A stretch of 32,664 bases of DNA from Prevotella sp. UBA3757 (GTDB lineage Bacteria > Bacteroidota > Bacteroidia > Bacteroidales > Bacteroidaceae), in contig DFGF01000083.1 in NCBI GenBank assembly GCA_002371715.1, positions 1 through 32,664 on the forward strand. The letters run 5' to 3'. The notes under the pieces are model-generated. The model did not search any database, was not told the DNA's origin, and saw only the letters and a list, made by a program, of their open reading frames with translations. Of this stretch, positions 10,001-19,948 are shown in pieces. The translations under genes were made by a program, and so were the position numbers. The first letter of the stretch is position 1, and the number at the start of each line of letters is the position of its first letter.

Positions 10001-10022
10001 GTTTGCGAATGGTTCCGTCCAT
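7008..10022 (-). CDS. Membrane-anchored Hanks-type Ser/Thr protein kinase
   Basis: The 1004-residue protein has a low-complexity tail (1-65), a kinase domain (about 70-325), a long soluble region of unknown fold (about 330-775) and hydrophobic segments near the C-terminus (about four between 780 and 895, one near 950). Active-site landmarks are all present: K99 in MVLKIYY, catalytic D187 in HKDIKPGN, D207 in GDFGISS and APE at 233-235, so it should be active. The kinase domain precedes the membrane segments and there is no signal peptide, so it should face the cytoplasm. The tail carries three Thr-x-Arg sites (T4-I-R, T26-I-R, T47-L-R-P), good candidates for autophosphorylation and FHA docking. 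The gene sits between the zinc-ribbon gene (6 nt gap) and the AAA+ gene (3 nt gap). Confidence 0.95.
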   Translation of the reverse strand: MDGTIRKPDLPNTATSTAAPQDMTATIRVGSQQQRTAAAPSNAGETTLRPGTVATTEKGGGTDFVLKGRVYHSVKCISDNSGEAQVFLVNSDEGEMVLKIYYPNFTIKKTLMRIIQNFNLEMIVKIIDYGKTYVDGKNRDYELMEYLRGGTLGDYDLDGDFNQFRRIALQAAAALAYCHNNNVIHKDIKPGNFFFRDEQHKEVVLGDFGISSVMENDEKLHRTTQARTPVYAAPEMYNDVIDGEVEISPAVDYYSLGITLMTLWMGENPLSQNERVMMRKKNEGRLPRINELPERVKMIVQGLTAVNPQSRWGYEQVERWFLGEDVSVDISSPLLKYRSFVVDPERNLVADNVHELIPLLLDNERLACSYLYNGRIAGWLEQCGNVKLSSAVKDIVVNRYPADQHAGLMAAIYVMEPTFPYEDIKGNKCDDIHSVAISVLSYQEEYALSLVNPNDRLFLYLESHSKADVNRLRSYFPSDKKFDGRVAVLRLVYEIDREIPFLAKFPSSSVEEIAHSFGYENCSDDEWDSLTDGRLLSWMYCREDAMACESLRIMIQDQKPSRALAYKVLYNLDREAAYDLREADTPYKVGEVLVRQLVDWQSLDDATFAERVAEFSDPNGRFFYFAQLHGWFEEISHARACFDLKSDENRERLSAYDLRTAAYRFCRILGAMPVYQLEDGTILKTPQTIDKLAYRPQLLAALKRGALSQWMSVFYHEDPHNQFLETYSYEHKLEEWLNELGEIDVNQKYYKRFCEARKQTANKYQEVRQSYFQAKRKEQIWRGVFYSLSAVWLLLVIIFGVPSRDYVLQHPMLTIGLPVGGAMALILACRAYFHGYGFVISCLCGLMGYLSAWLPTWALRWVDGAYPSLFVPAIVVLTLLYMAICHFTDYRSVTKSDSQLVSEVMDDHDIKSTLLEPLYFTFKQRSYRFKGSKFGLLDDVANQVRSISGESVIHYILWSLMMGMLVAELVVFSPNLLNINKSDLNQMKVSPTEVVDQIQNDAEK

Positions 10023-10028
10023 GGTCTC

Positions 10029-10976
10029 TTATTTATCGTCTTTAATTTCTGCTGAACTGTTTTGTCCTAACACCACCCACTTGCCGCCAAGATGGGGCTT
10101 GGCACAACCACATGGGCTGCTGTGCATGGCGTGCTTGAAATTGCACACCCACGCCAGTCTGACGCCCGTAGGCTTGCAGGCCATGGCGTAGTTGCGGGCC
10201 TTGACGGGCGATGCCGACGGCGGCACAGCCAGCTTGTCGAGAATGGCCGAGAGCATCTTGATCTTGACGGCCTTCTGCTCGTCCAGCTCTTCCTTGGTCA
10301 TCCGGTTCGTTTCCCTCTTGGGTATGACGGGAAAGTCGACGCCCTCGTCCTGCTGCAACAGGGTGAGCACGCGCTCACGCAGCTTCTGGCAGTTCTGCTC
10401 GCGCACGATGTCGCGCTCCGACGTGTAGGGCAGCGCATTCTCCAGTTTCGAGAAGTCCTCGACGATTTCCAGCAACTGCTGGTAGTCGGGATTGCGCTGC
10501 AACTGCTTGACCATCATCTTGGCCTCCTCTGTCAGCGGCGTGCCACACTTCTTGCAGAAAGCAAAGTCGTTGAGCGAATGGCACGTGGGACAGACCATGC
10601 CGCCCTTCGGACTGCCGCACTCCGGACAATAGGCTTCGTTGCCCGCCAGATGGGCACCGCAGAAGGAGCAAACGTCCTTACGGATGTAGTGGTGACAGAC
10701 CTCACAGAAGTCAGCATCGGCATCCACCTCAGCCCCGCAATAGGGGCAAGTGGTCTTGCTGATGGGTTGGCCACACTGGGCGCAGAACATGGCTTCGGGG
10801 TCGTTGATGGCGCCGCAGTAGGGGCACTCCTTGCCGCCTGCCTGCTGCTTTATCTGTTGCTGCTGCATCTGCTGCACAGGTGGTTCATACACCTGTGGAC
10901 GTGCCGTACGCTGCAGCATCTCTTGCGGTCTTGCTGTCCGCTCATTTTGGTCGAAACTCGAATTATTATCGTTCAT
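10029..10976 (-). CDS. Multi-zinc-ribbon protein with RTARPQ repeats, first gene of the kinase operon
   Basis: The chosen start is the ATG at 10974-10976 (MNDNNSSFDQ), which places the gene about 30 nt after a good promoter; a longer frame would begin within that promoter. The 315-residue protein has an N-terminal tail with two copies of RTARPQ (13-18 and 23-28), a Gln-rich stretch, then four zinc ribbons of the CPYC/CAQC type (roughly residues 51-150), a helical region and a Cys-rich end (CNFKHAMHSSPCGC). No catalytic motif was recognised. Such ribbon arrays normally bind proteins or nucleic acid. Thr within RTARP resembles the Thr-x-Arg sites in the kinase tail, so this may be a kinase substrate and scaffold; that is inference. 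Confidence 0.88.
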   Translation of the reverse strand: MNDNNSSFDQNERTARPQEMLQRTARPQVYEPPVQQMQQQQIKQQAGGKECPYCGAINDPEAMFCAQCGQPISKTTCPYCGAEVDADADFCEVCHHYIRKDVCSFCGAHLAGNEAYCPECGSPKGGMVCPTCHSLNDFAFCKKCGTPLTEEAKMMVKQLQRNPDYQQLLEIVEDFSKLENALPYTSERDIVREQNCQKLRERVLTLLQQDEGVDFPVIPKRETNRMTKEELDEQKAVKIKMLSAILDKLAVPPSASPVKARNYAMACKPTGVRLAWVCNFKHAMHSSPCGCAKPHLGGKWVVLGQNSSAEIKDDK

Positions 10977-11005
10977 CTGCGTTGACTGATTAGTAATAAT
11001 TGTTG

Positions 11006-11037
11006 CAAAGATACGACTTTTTCCAAAACTACACAAA
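11006..11037 (-). promoter_or_regulatory. Promoter of the zinc-ribbon/kinase/AAA/FHA/PP2C operon
   Basis: On the minus strand a -7 box TATCTTTG (11006-11013) is preceded by TTTG (11034-11037) with a 20-nt gap, matching the Bacteroidota primary sigma consensus. The upstream box is formed by the T-tract of the preceding terminator, so terminator and promoter overlap. Confidence 0.75.
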
Positions 11038-11074
11038 AAAACCGCCGTAAATTTTATTTACGACGGCATTTTTT
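11035..11074 (-). terminator. Rho-independent terminator after the M13 peptidase gene
   Basis: Arms 11042-11051 (CCGCCGTAAA) and 11057-11066 (TTTACGACGG) pair with one mismatch. On the minus strand the hairpin is followed by seven T residues (11035-11041). An A-run on the other side may allow weak bidirectional function. Confidence 0.8.
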
Positions 11075-11093
11075 CCTCAATTTAGCCCCTAAA

Positions 11094-13121
11094 TTACCAA
11101 AGTGAGAGCCTTTTTGACTTAGGAATATACATCTTGTCGCCCTCTTTCACGCCGAAGGCATCGTACCACATATCGATGTGCGGCAGCGCACCATTCACGC
11201 GATAGCGCCCCAGCGAATGAGGGTCGCTCTTGGTGCGGTTTCGGATTTCGGCCTCGGTGATGTTGCCGGCCCAGACGCCCGCATAAGCTACGAAGAATCG
11301 CTGGTCGGCGGTCAGTCCGTCAATGACGGGCAGGGGGTTGCGCTTCGTAGCGTTCTTGTAGGCATACCAGGCCACCTGCAGTCCGCCGTGGTCAGCCAGG
11401 TTCTCGCCCAGGGTCAGTCGGCCGTTGGCATTCAGGTTGGGCAGTACCTTGATGGCCGAGAAGAAGTCGGCATATTTATCCGTTCTTAATGTAAAGTTCT
11501 TTCCATCCTCCGTCGTCCACCAGTCGTGCATGTTTCCGTCCTTGTCGAAGCGGCGTCCCTGGTCATCGAAACCGTGGGTCATCTCGTGGCCTATCACCAC
11601 GCCTATGGCACCGTAGTTGAAGGCATCGTCAGCCGTGGGGTCAAAGAATGGAACCTGCAGAATGCCAGCCGGGAAGCAGATTTCGTTCGTGGTAGGGTTA
11701 TAGTAGGCGTTCACCGTCTGTGGCGTCATGTGCCAGTCGTCGCGGTCGACGGGTTTACCGGCCGTATGGTCGATGCGCCAGGCCGTCCAGAAGCGGTGGC
11801 ACTCCTGCATATTCTCGTAGTAAGATTTTTTAGCATCAATCTTCAGGGCAGACAGGTCTGTCCAGCGGTCGGGATAGCCTATCTTCACATAGAAGGTGTT
11901 GAGCTTCAAGAGGGCGTTCACCTTCGTCGAATCGTCCATCCACTCCTGGGCTGCAATACGCTCGCCCAGGGCTATACGCAGGTTCTCGACCAACGTCTTC
12001 ATGCGCTCCTTCGACGAGGCGGGGAAGTACTTCTTGACATAGATGCGGCCCAGGGCCTCGCCCATGACGCCCTGCACCTGGCTCGTAGCGCGGCGCCAGA
12101 GCGGATGGTCCTGTTGGCGGCCTGAGAATACACGGCCGTAGAAGTCGAAGTTGGCAGCACGGACAGCATCGTTCAGCAGGCCTGCCGCCGAACCGATGAC
12201 GCCCCACTCCATCATGTCGCGATACTCGGCAGCCGACATCTCTGCAAACAGCTTGTCGGCAGCAGCCATGAAGGCAGGCTGGCCGACAATCATCTCCTGC
12301 AAGTACTGCGTCTGGATGCCCTTGGCGTTCATCTGGCGCTCCAGCTGGAAGTGCGGATAGCTGGCATCGAAGTCGCGGAGCGTCATCTTGTTGTAGTTGG
12401 CTATAGGGTCACGCAGCTCAGTACGCGACTTCGAGGCCTTGGCCAGCGCCGTCTCCACGCGCATGATGTTCTGCATCTTCTTCTGGGCGGCACCCTTCTT
12501 GAAACCGAAGAGCTGGAACATACGGACGATGTGCTTCTTGTAGGCCTCACGGATGGTCTTCGTGGCCTCGTCGTTCTCCAGATAGTACTCCTTCTGGCCC
12601 AGGGTCAGTCCGCTCTGGCTGATGTTCAGGATGTTCTGCGAGGCGTTCTTGTCGTCAGCTCCGATATAGGCGCTGAAGAACTCTGCGTCGCCGTAGGGCA
12701 TCATCTCCAGCTGTACGCCGAAGAGCTGGTCCTTGGTTTTGGCGGCCTCCAGCTGGCGGATGAGCGGCATGACGGGCTCAATGCCCTCCTGTTCGCGGCG
12801 GGCGGAGTCCATGGCCAACTTGTAGAGGTCGCTCAGTTTCTGCTCGACGGTACCCTCGGGATAGGTGTTCTCCTGCAGTTCCTTCAGAATGCCGTTGATG
12901 CGCTTGTTATTGTCCTCGGCCAAGCGGTCAAAACTGCCAAATCGCGAATAGGCAGCTGGCAGCGGATTGGCCTTCATCCATCCGCCGCAGGCATACTCGT
13001 AGAAGTCGTCACCAGGGCGCACCGTCTGGTCCAGGTCGTTCATGCTCAGACCTGAGCGCAACTGTGCCGAAGCAGTGGCGACTGTTGTAGCTAATGCCAT
13101 GATAGTCAATAGTTTTTTCAT
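11094..13121 (-). CDS. pepO: M13 (neprilysin/PepO-type) zinc endopeptidase, exported
   Basis: The 675-residue protein begins with a signal peptide (MKKLLTIMALATTVATASA, then QLRSG), so it is exported, probably to the periplasm. The N-terminal M13 domain follows the motif SMNDLDQTVRPGDDFYEYACGGW. The zinc site is H512-E-M-T-H516 with the third ligand E573 in GENLADHGG. The NAYYNPTTNEICFPAGILQ region before it is the standard substrate-binding signature of the family, and the length is typical for bacterial PepO. It should cleave oligopeptides, but the physiological substrate cannot be read from sequence. The start lies 18 nt after the ABC-F stop, so the two genes are probably one transcript ending at the hairpin at 11035-11074. 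Confidence 0.95.
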   Translation of the reverse strand: MKKLLTIMALATTVATASAQLRSGLSMNDLDQTVRPGDDFYEYACGGWMKANPLPAAYSRFGSFDRLAEDNNKRINGILKELQENTYPEGTVEQKLSDLYKLAMDSARREQEGIEPVMPLIRQLEAAKTKDQLFGVQLEMMPYGDAEFFSAYIGADDKNASQNILNISQSGLTLGQKEYYLENDEATKTIREAYKKHIVRMFQLFGFKKGAAQKKMQNIMRVETALAKASKSRTELRDPIANYNKMTLRDFDASYPHFQLERQMNAKGIQTQYLQEMIVGQPAFMAAADKLFAEMSAAEYRDMMEWGVIGSAAGLLNDAVRAANFDFYGRVFSGRQQDHPLWRRATSQVQGVMGEALGRIYVKKYFPASSKERMKTLVENLRIALGERIAAQEWMDDSTKVNALLKLNTFYVKIGYPDRWTDLSALKIDAKKSYYENMQECHRFWTAWRIDHTAGKPVDRDDWHMTPQTVNAYYNPTTNEICFPAGILQVPFFDPTADDAFNYGAIGVVIGHEMTHGFDDQGRRFDKDGNMHDWWTTEDGKNFTLRTDKYADFFSAIKVLPNLNANGRLTLGENLADHGGLQVAWYAYKNATKRNPLPVIDGLTADQRFFVAYAGVWAGNITEAEIRNRTKSDPHSLGRYRVNGALPHIDMWYDAFGVKEGDKMYIPKSKRLSLW

Positions 13122-13139
13122 TTCTTTTTGTGTAATTAT

Positions 13140-15098
13140 TTAATTGGATAATTGTTCCAGTTCTTCCGACAGCCGTTCCCAGCGTTCCACCTCTTCGTCG
13201 AGTGCCTGCCTGGTCTGGGTGTACTCCGTCACGAACTCCATGTTCGAGGCGTTCTCGGGCTTCTCGAGCAGCGCGTCCAGTTCCTTCAGCCGCCGCTCCA
13301 TTTCGCTAATCTTATGCTCCGACTGCTCGACGGCCTTCTCGGCCTTGCGCAACTGCTTCTGCTGTTCCTTGTGGGCGGCATACGACTGGCTCTTGGCCGT
13401 AGGCTGGCTTTGGGTTCCCACGGGGGGAACTCCGGATTCCCCTACGGGGAATGTCCGATTCCCCTTAGGGGAATTATCCAGCTCGTGCAGTTCGCTGATC
13501 TGCTTGCTGCGCAGGAAGTCGTAGATGCCGCCGATATGCTCGCGTACCTTGCCGCCTCCAAACTCGTAGACCTTCGTCACCAGCCCGTCCAGGAACTCAC
13601 GGTCGTGGCTGACGACTATCGCCGTGCCGTCGAAGGCACGGATGGCCTCCTTCAGCACGTCCTTCGACGCCATGTCCAGATGGTTGGTAGGCTCGTCAAG
13701 GATGAGCAGGTTGACAGGCTCCAGCAGCAGGCGTATCATGGCCAGTCGGCTGCGCTCGCCGCCGCTCAGGACTTTCACTTTCTTGTCGCTGGCCTCGCCA
13801 CCGAACATGAAGGCGCCCAGGATATCGTTGATTTTCAGGCGTATCTCGCCTTTCGCTACATAATCAATTGTCTGAAAGACGGTCAGCGACTCGTCCAGCA
13901 GCTGGGCCTGGTTCTGGGCAAAATAGCCTATCTGGACGTTATGCCCAACCTTCAGGTGACCCTCAAAGGGTATCTCGCCCATGATACACTTCACCAGCGT
14001 CGACTTGCCTTCGCCGTTCTTGCCCACAAAGGCCACCTTCTCGCCACGCCTGATGGTCAGGTTGACGTGGTCGAACACCACATGGTTGTAAGCCTTACGG
14101 ACGTCCTCGCAGATGACGGGGAAGTCGCCCGAGCGCAGGCAGGGCGGAAACTTCAGGTGCATGGCCGAATTGTCGACCTCATCCACCTCGATAGGCACTA
14201 TTTTCTCCAGCTGCTTGACCTTCTGCTGCACCTGCACGGCCTTGGTAGCCTGATAGCGGAAGCGCTCAATAAACTGGCGCATGTCCTGTATCTCCTTCTG
14301 CTGGTTCTCGTAGGCCCGCAGCTGCTGCTCGCGCCGTTCACGGCGCAGCACGACATACTCGTCGTACTTCACCCGGTAGTCCACAATCTGGCCACACGAA
14401 ATCTCCAGCGTACGGTTGGTCACGTTATTGACAAAGGCGCGGTCGTGGCTGACCAGCACCACGGCACTTGCCGACTGGGCCAGAAACTGCTCCAGCCATT
14501 GTATCGACTCGATGTCGAGGTGGTTCGTAGGCTCGTCCAGCAGCAGCACGTCGGGCTTTTCCAGCAGTATCTTGGCCAGTTCGATACGCATGCGCCAGCC
14601 ACCAGAGAACTCACTCGTGGGCCGGTCGAAGTCGGAGCGCACGAAGCCCAGTCCCGTCAGCGTGCGTTCCAGCTCGGCCTCACGCCCCTCGGCACCCATC
14701 ATCAGGTATCGCTCGTGTTCGGTCGTGTAGCGTTCTATCAGCGCCAGGTAGTCCGCGCTCTCATAGTCGGTACGCTCGCTCAACTCGCGGTTCATGCGGT
14801 CTATGCGCTCCTTCATGCGGGTCACGTCGGCAAAGGCCTTCTGGGCCTCCTGGCGCACGGTGGTGTCGTCGGCCAGCACCATCACCTGGGGCAGGTAGCC
14901 GATGGTCGTCTCCGTCGGTATGCTCACCGTTCCGCTCGTAGGCTGCTGCTGTCCGCAGAGTATCTTGAGCAGGGTCGACTTGCCGGCGCCGTTCTTTCCG
15001 ACCAGTGCAATGCGGTCGCGGTCGTTCACCACGAAACTGGCGTTTTGAAACAGGGGCTTCACCCCAAACTCTACACGCAATCCTTCTACTGATATCAT
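13140..15098 (-). CDS. ABC-F family ATPase (translation factor type) with a repeat-derived insertion
   Basis: The 652-residue protein has two ABC ATPase domains and no membrane segments, the ABC-F layout. Domain 1 has GKNGAGKST near residue 35 and ends its core with LLLDEPTNHLD; domain 2 has GKNGEGKST, the signature LSGGERSR and LILDEPTNHLD. A charged linker joins the domains, and the C-terminal region (about 575-650) is a coiled coil rich in Glu and Lys. ABC-F proteins bind the ribosome and rescue or regulate stalled translation; some protect against antibiotics, but nothing here marks a resistance subtype. The linker between domain 2 and the coiled coil contains about 22 residues encoded by three 22-bp palindromes (13414-13479). 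The gene has its own promoter and is followed by the M13 peptidase gene. Confidence 0.94.
   Translation of the reverse strand: MISVEGLRVEFGVKPLFQNASFVVNDRDRIALVGKNGAGKSTLLKILCGQQQPTSGTVSIPTETTIGYLPQVMVLADDTTVRQEAQKAFADVTRMKERIDRMNRELSERTDYESADYLALIERYTTEHERYLMMGAEGREAELERTLTGLGFVRSDFDRPTSEFSGGWRMRIELAKILLEKPDVLLLDEPTNHLDIESIQWLEQFLAQSASAVVLVSHDRAFVNNVTNRTLEISCGQIVDYRVKYDEYVVLRRERREQQLRAYENQQKEIQDMRQFIERFRYQATKAVQVQQKVKQLEKIVPIEVDEVDNSAMHLKFPPCLRSGDFPVICEDVRKAYNHVVFDHVNLTIRRGEKVAFVGKNGEGKSTLVKCIMGEIPFEGHLKVGHNVQIGYFAQNQAQLLDESLTVFQTIDYVAKGEIRLKINDILGAFMFGGEASDKKVKVLSGGERSRLAMIRLLLEPVNLLILDEPTNHLDMASKDVLKEAIRAFDGTAIVVSHDREFLDGLVTKVYEFGGGKVREHIGGIYDFLRSKQISELHELDNSPKGNRTFPVGESGVPPVGTQSQPTAKSQSYAAHKEQQKQLRKAEKAVEQSEHKISEMERRLKELDALLEKPENASNMEFVTEYTQTRQALDEEVERWERLSEELEQLSN
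13414..13479. repeat. Three tandem 22-bp palindromes inserted in frame within the ABC-F gene
   Basis: Units begin at 13414, 13436 and 13458, exactly 22 bp apart. Each is a short hairpin with a 5-nt spacer: GTTCCC/GGGAAC (13414-13430), ATTCCCC/GGGGAAT (13436-13452) and ATTCCCC/GGGGAAT (13458-13474). Three units give 66 bp, a multiple of three, so the reading frame survives. The encoded Gly/Pro/Val-rich peptide lies in the linker before the coiled coil. Confidence 0.9.
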
Positions 15099-15123
15099 CG
15101 TTGCAAGTTTTGTTTTGAGGGTG

Positions 15124-15154
15124 CAAAGTTACGAATAAGTAGCCAAAAAGCAAA
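15124..15154 (-). promoter_or_regulatory. Promoter of the ABC-F gene
   Basis: On the minus strand TAACTTTG (15124-15131) is preceded by TTTG (15151-15154) with a 19-nt gap. It lies about 25 nt before the ATG and back-to-back with the metH promoter. Confidence 0.7.
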
Positions 15155-15169
15155 ATCTTTCATGATTAA

Positions 15170-15201
15170 TTTGGCCGTTCAACTGATTATTAGTACCTTT
15201 G
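15170..15201 (+). promoter_or_regulatory. Promoter of the metH-metF operon
   Basis: TTTG (15170-15173) and TACCTTTG (15194-15201) are 20 nt apart, matching the Bacteroidota consensus. Only 25 nt separate the -7 box from the metH ATG, so the leader is too short for a cobalamin or SAM riboswitch. Confidence 0.8.
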
Positions 15202-15226
15202 CACGGCAAAGACTAAGTAAACGACA

Positions 15227-18748
<3,522 letters not shown>

Positions 18749-18795
18749 AAGCACAGCCCCCCAACATCCACACACATTGAAAGCATCAGACGAAT

Positions 18796-19752
18796 ATGAA
18801 AGTTATAGACATCCTGAAGAGTTCACAACGCCCCTTTGCCAGTTTCGAACTGGTGCCACCCCTGAAAGGCAGCGACGCCGCGCGGCTCTATGCCAGCATC
18901 GACCCGCTGATGGCGTTTAACCCGCCGTTCATCAACGTCACCTGCCACCGCGACGAGGTGGAGTACGTGCCTAACCACGACGGCACCTACACCAAGATGA
19001 CGCTGGCCAAGCGCCCCGGCACCGTGGCCATCGTAGCCGCCATCATGCACCGCTACCCCACACTGGAAATCGTGCCCCACGTCATCTGTGGCGGCGCCTC
19101 GCGCAGCAGGGTTGAGAGCGAACTGCTCGACCTCTACTTCCTGGGCATCCGGAACGTCGTGGCCCTGCGCGGCGACGCCATACCCGGCCAGCGGTTCTTC
19201 ATTCCTGAGTCCGACGGCTTTGCCCACAGCTCGCAACTGGTGGCCATGATCCACAACCTGAACCAGGGCCGTTACCTGGACCCGACGGTGAAGAACGGAC
19301 TGGCCACGGACTTCTGCGTCGGCGTGGCTGCCTACCCCGAGAAGCACTACGAGGCCGCCAACCTCGACACCGACATCCAGAACCTGAAGCGAAAGGTGGA
19401 GGCCGGTGCCGACTACATCGTCACCCAGATGTTCTTCGACAATGCGCAATACTTCCGCTTCGTCGACAAGCTGCGCCAGGCGGGCATCACCGTTCCGGTC
19501 ATACCCGGGCTGAAACCCATCTCCAGCCAGCGGCAGGTGGAGCTCCTGCCCCGTTCGTTCCACATCGACATACCGCAACCGCTGGTCGACCGGCTGGACA
19601 AGGCCCGGACCGCCGACGATGCCTACCAGACGGGTATCGAGTGGGCCATCGGGCAGAGTCAGGACCTGCTGGCACATGGGGCACCCGCCATCCACTACTA
19701 CACCATGGCCAAGACGGACAACGTCTGCCAGATAGTCAGTGCCGTCTTCTGA
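18796..19752 (+). CDS. metF: Methylenetetrahydrofolate reductase
   Basis: The 318-residue protein is a complete single-domain MTHFR, a TIM barrel that binds FAD and reduces 5,10-methylene-THF to 5-methyl-THF. Recognisable family segments are SFELVPP, whose Glu (E18) matches the catalytic Glu of E. coli MetF, NVTCHRDE, HVICGG, NVVALRGD, ADYIVTQMFFD and PVIPGLKPI. The reducing cofactor cannot be told from the sequence. It lies 47 nt after metH with no terminator or promoter between, so the two form an operon that supplies and then uses the methyl group. A hairpin terminator follows at 19794-19824. Confidence 0.96.
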   Translation: MKVIDILKSSQRPFASFELVPPLKGSDAARLYASIDPLMAFNPPFINVTCHRDEVEYVPNHDGTYTKMTLAKRPGTVAIVAAIMHRYPTLEIVPHVICGGASRSRVESELLDLYFLGIRNVVALRGDAIPGQRFFIPESDGFAHSSQLVAMIHNLNQGRYLDPTVKNGLATDFCVGVAAYPEKHYEAANLDTDIQNLKRKVEAGADYIVTQMFFDNAQYFRFVDKLRQAGITVPVIPGLKPISSQRQVELLPRSFHIDIPQPLVDRLDKARTADDAYQTGIEWAIGQSQDLLAHGAPAIHYYTMAKTDNVCQIVSAVF

Positions 19753-19793
19753 GCGCTCAGGGCAGATTAATCAGCACAATTAGTAAAAAAAAG

Positions 19794-19824
19794 AATCCGA
19801 AACGTTTGGCGGTTCGGATTTTTT
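19794..19824 (+). terminator. Terminator of metH-metF
   Basis: AATCCGAA (19794-19801) pairs perfectly with TTCGGATT (19813-19820), followed by a T-run to 19824 and preceded by an A-run. The loop contains the TTTG box used by the rho promoter. Confidence 0.85.
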
Positions 19825-19836
19825 ATCGTACCTTTG
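19805..19836 (+). promoter_or_regulatory. Promoter of rho, overlapping the metF terminator
   Basis: TTTG (19805-19808) lies in the terminator loop and TACCTTTG (19829-19836) follows after exactly 20 nt. Transcription would begin around 19843, giving a leader of about 105 nt before the rho ATG. Confidence 0.78.
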
Positions 19837-19842
19837 CAAGCG

Positions 19843-19948
19843 AAATTTCCGAAACAAGCCTCCACCCACGTGTGGAGGATACTCTCCACAGAGCATTTTT
19901 CTTTTCATTTCAAAGGAACATCAATCACATTACTGTATATAAATCACT
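19843..19948 (+). promoter_or_regulatory. Structured leader of rho, possible attenuator
   Basis: The leader holds a perfect 7-bp hairpin (CCTCCAC 19859-19865 with GTGGAGG 19872-19878), a small CTCT/AGAG hairpin (19882-19893) and a U-rich stretch just after (to about 19906). This could act as an attenuator or mRNA stabiliser. Autoregulation of rho is known in E. coli; applying it here is inference. Confidence 0.4.

Noticed and set aside
2339..10976. TerY-P type (vWA/PP2C/kinase) stress system or type VI secretion control locus
   Set aside because: No vWA, Ter or secretion genes are present in the window; only the kinase, phosphatase and FHA parts are shared.
13152..15092. Plus-strand open frame of 646 codons opposite the ABC-F gene
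   Set aside because: Antisense shadow of a gene with two full ABC domains.
13140..15098. Antibiotic-resistance ABC-F (Msr/Vga/Optr type)
   Set aside because: The linker shows no feature I can tie to resistance subgroups, and the layout fits housekeeping Uup/YdiF-type proteins.
15099..15226. Cobalamin or SAM riboswitch before metH
   Set aside because: Two divergent promoters fill the gap and the metH leader is only about 20-25 nt, too short for either riboswitch.
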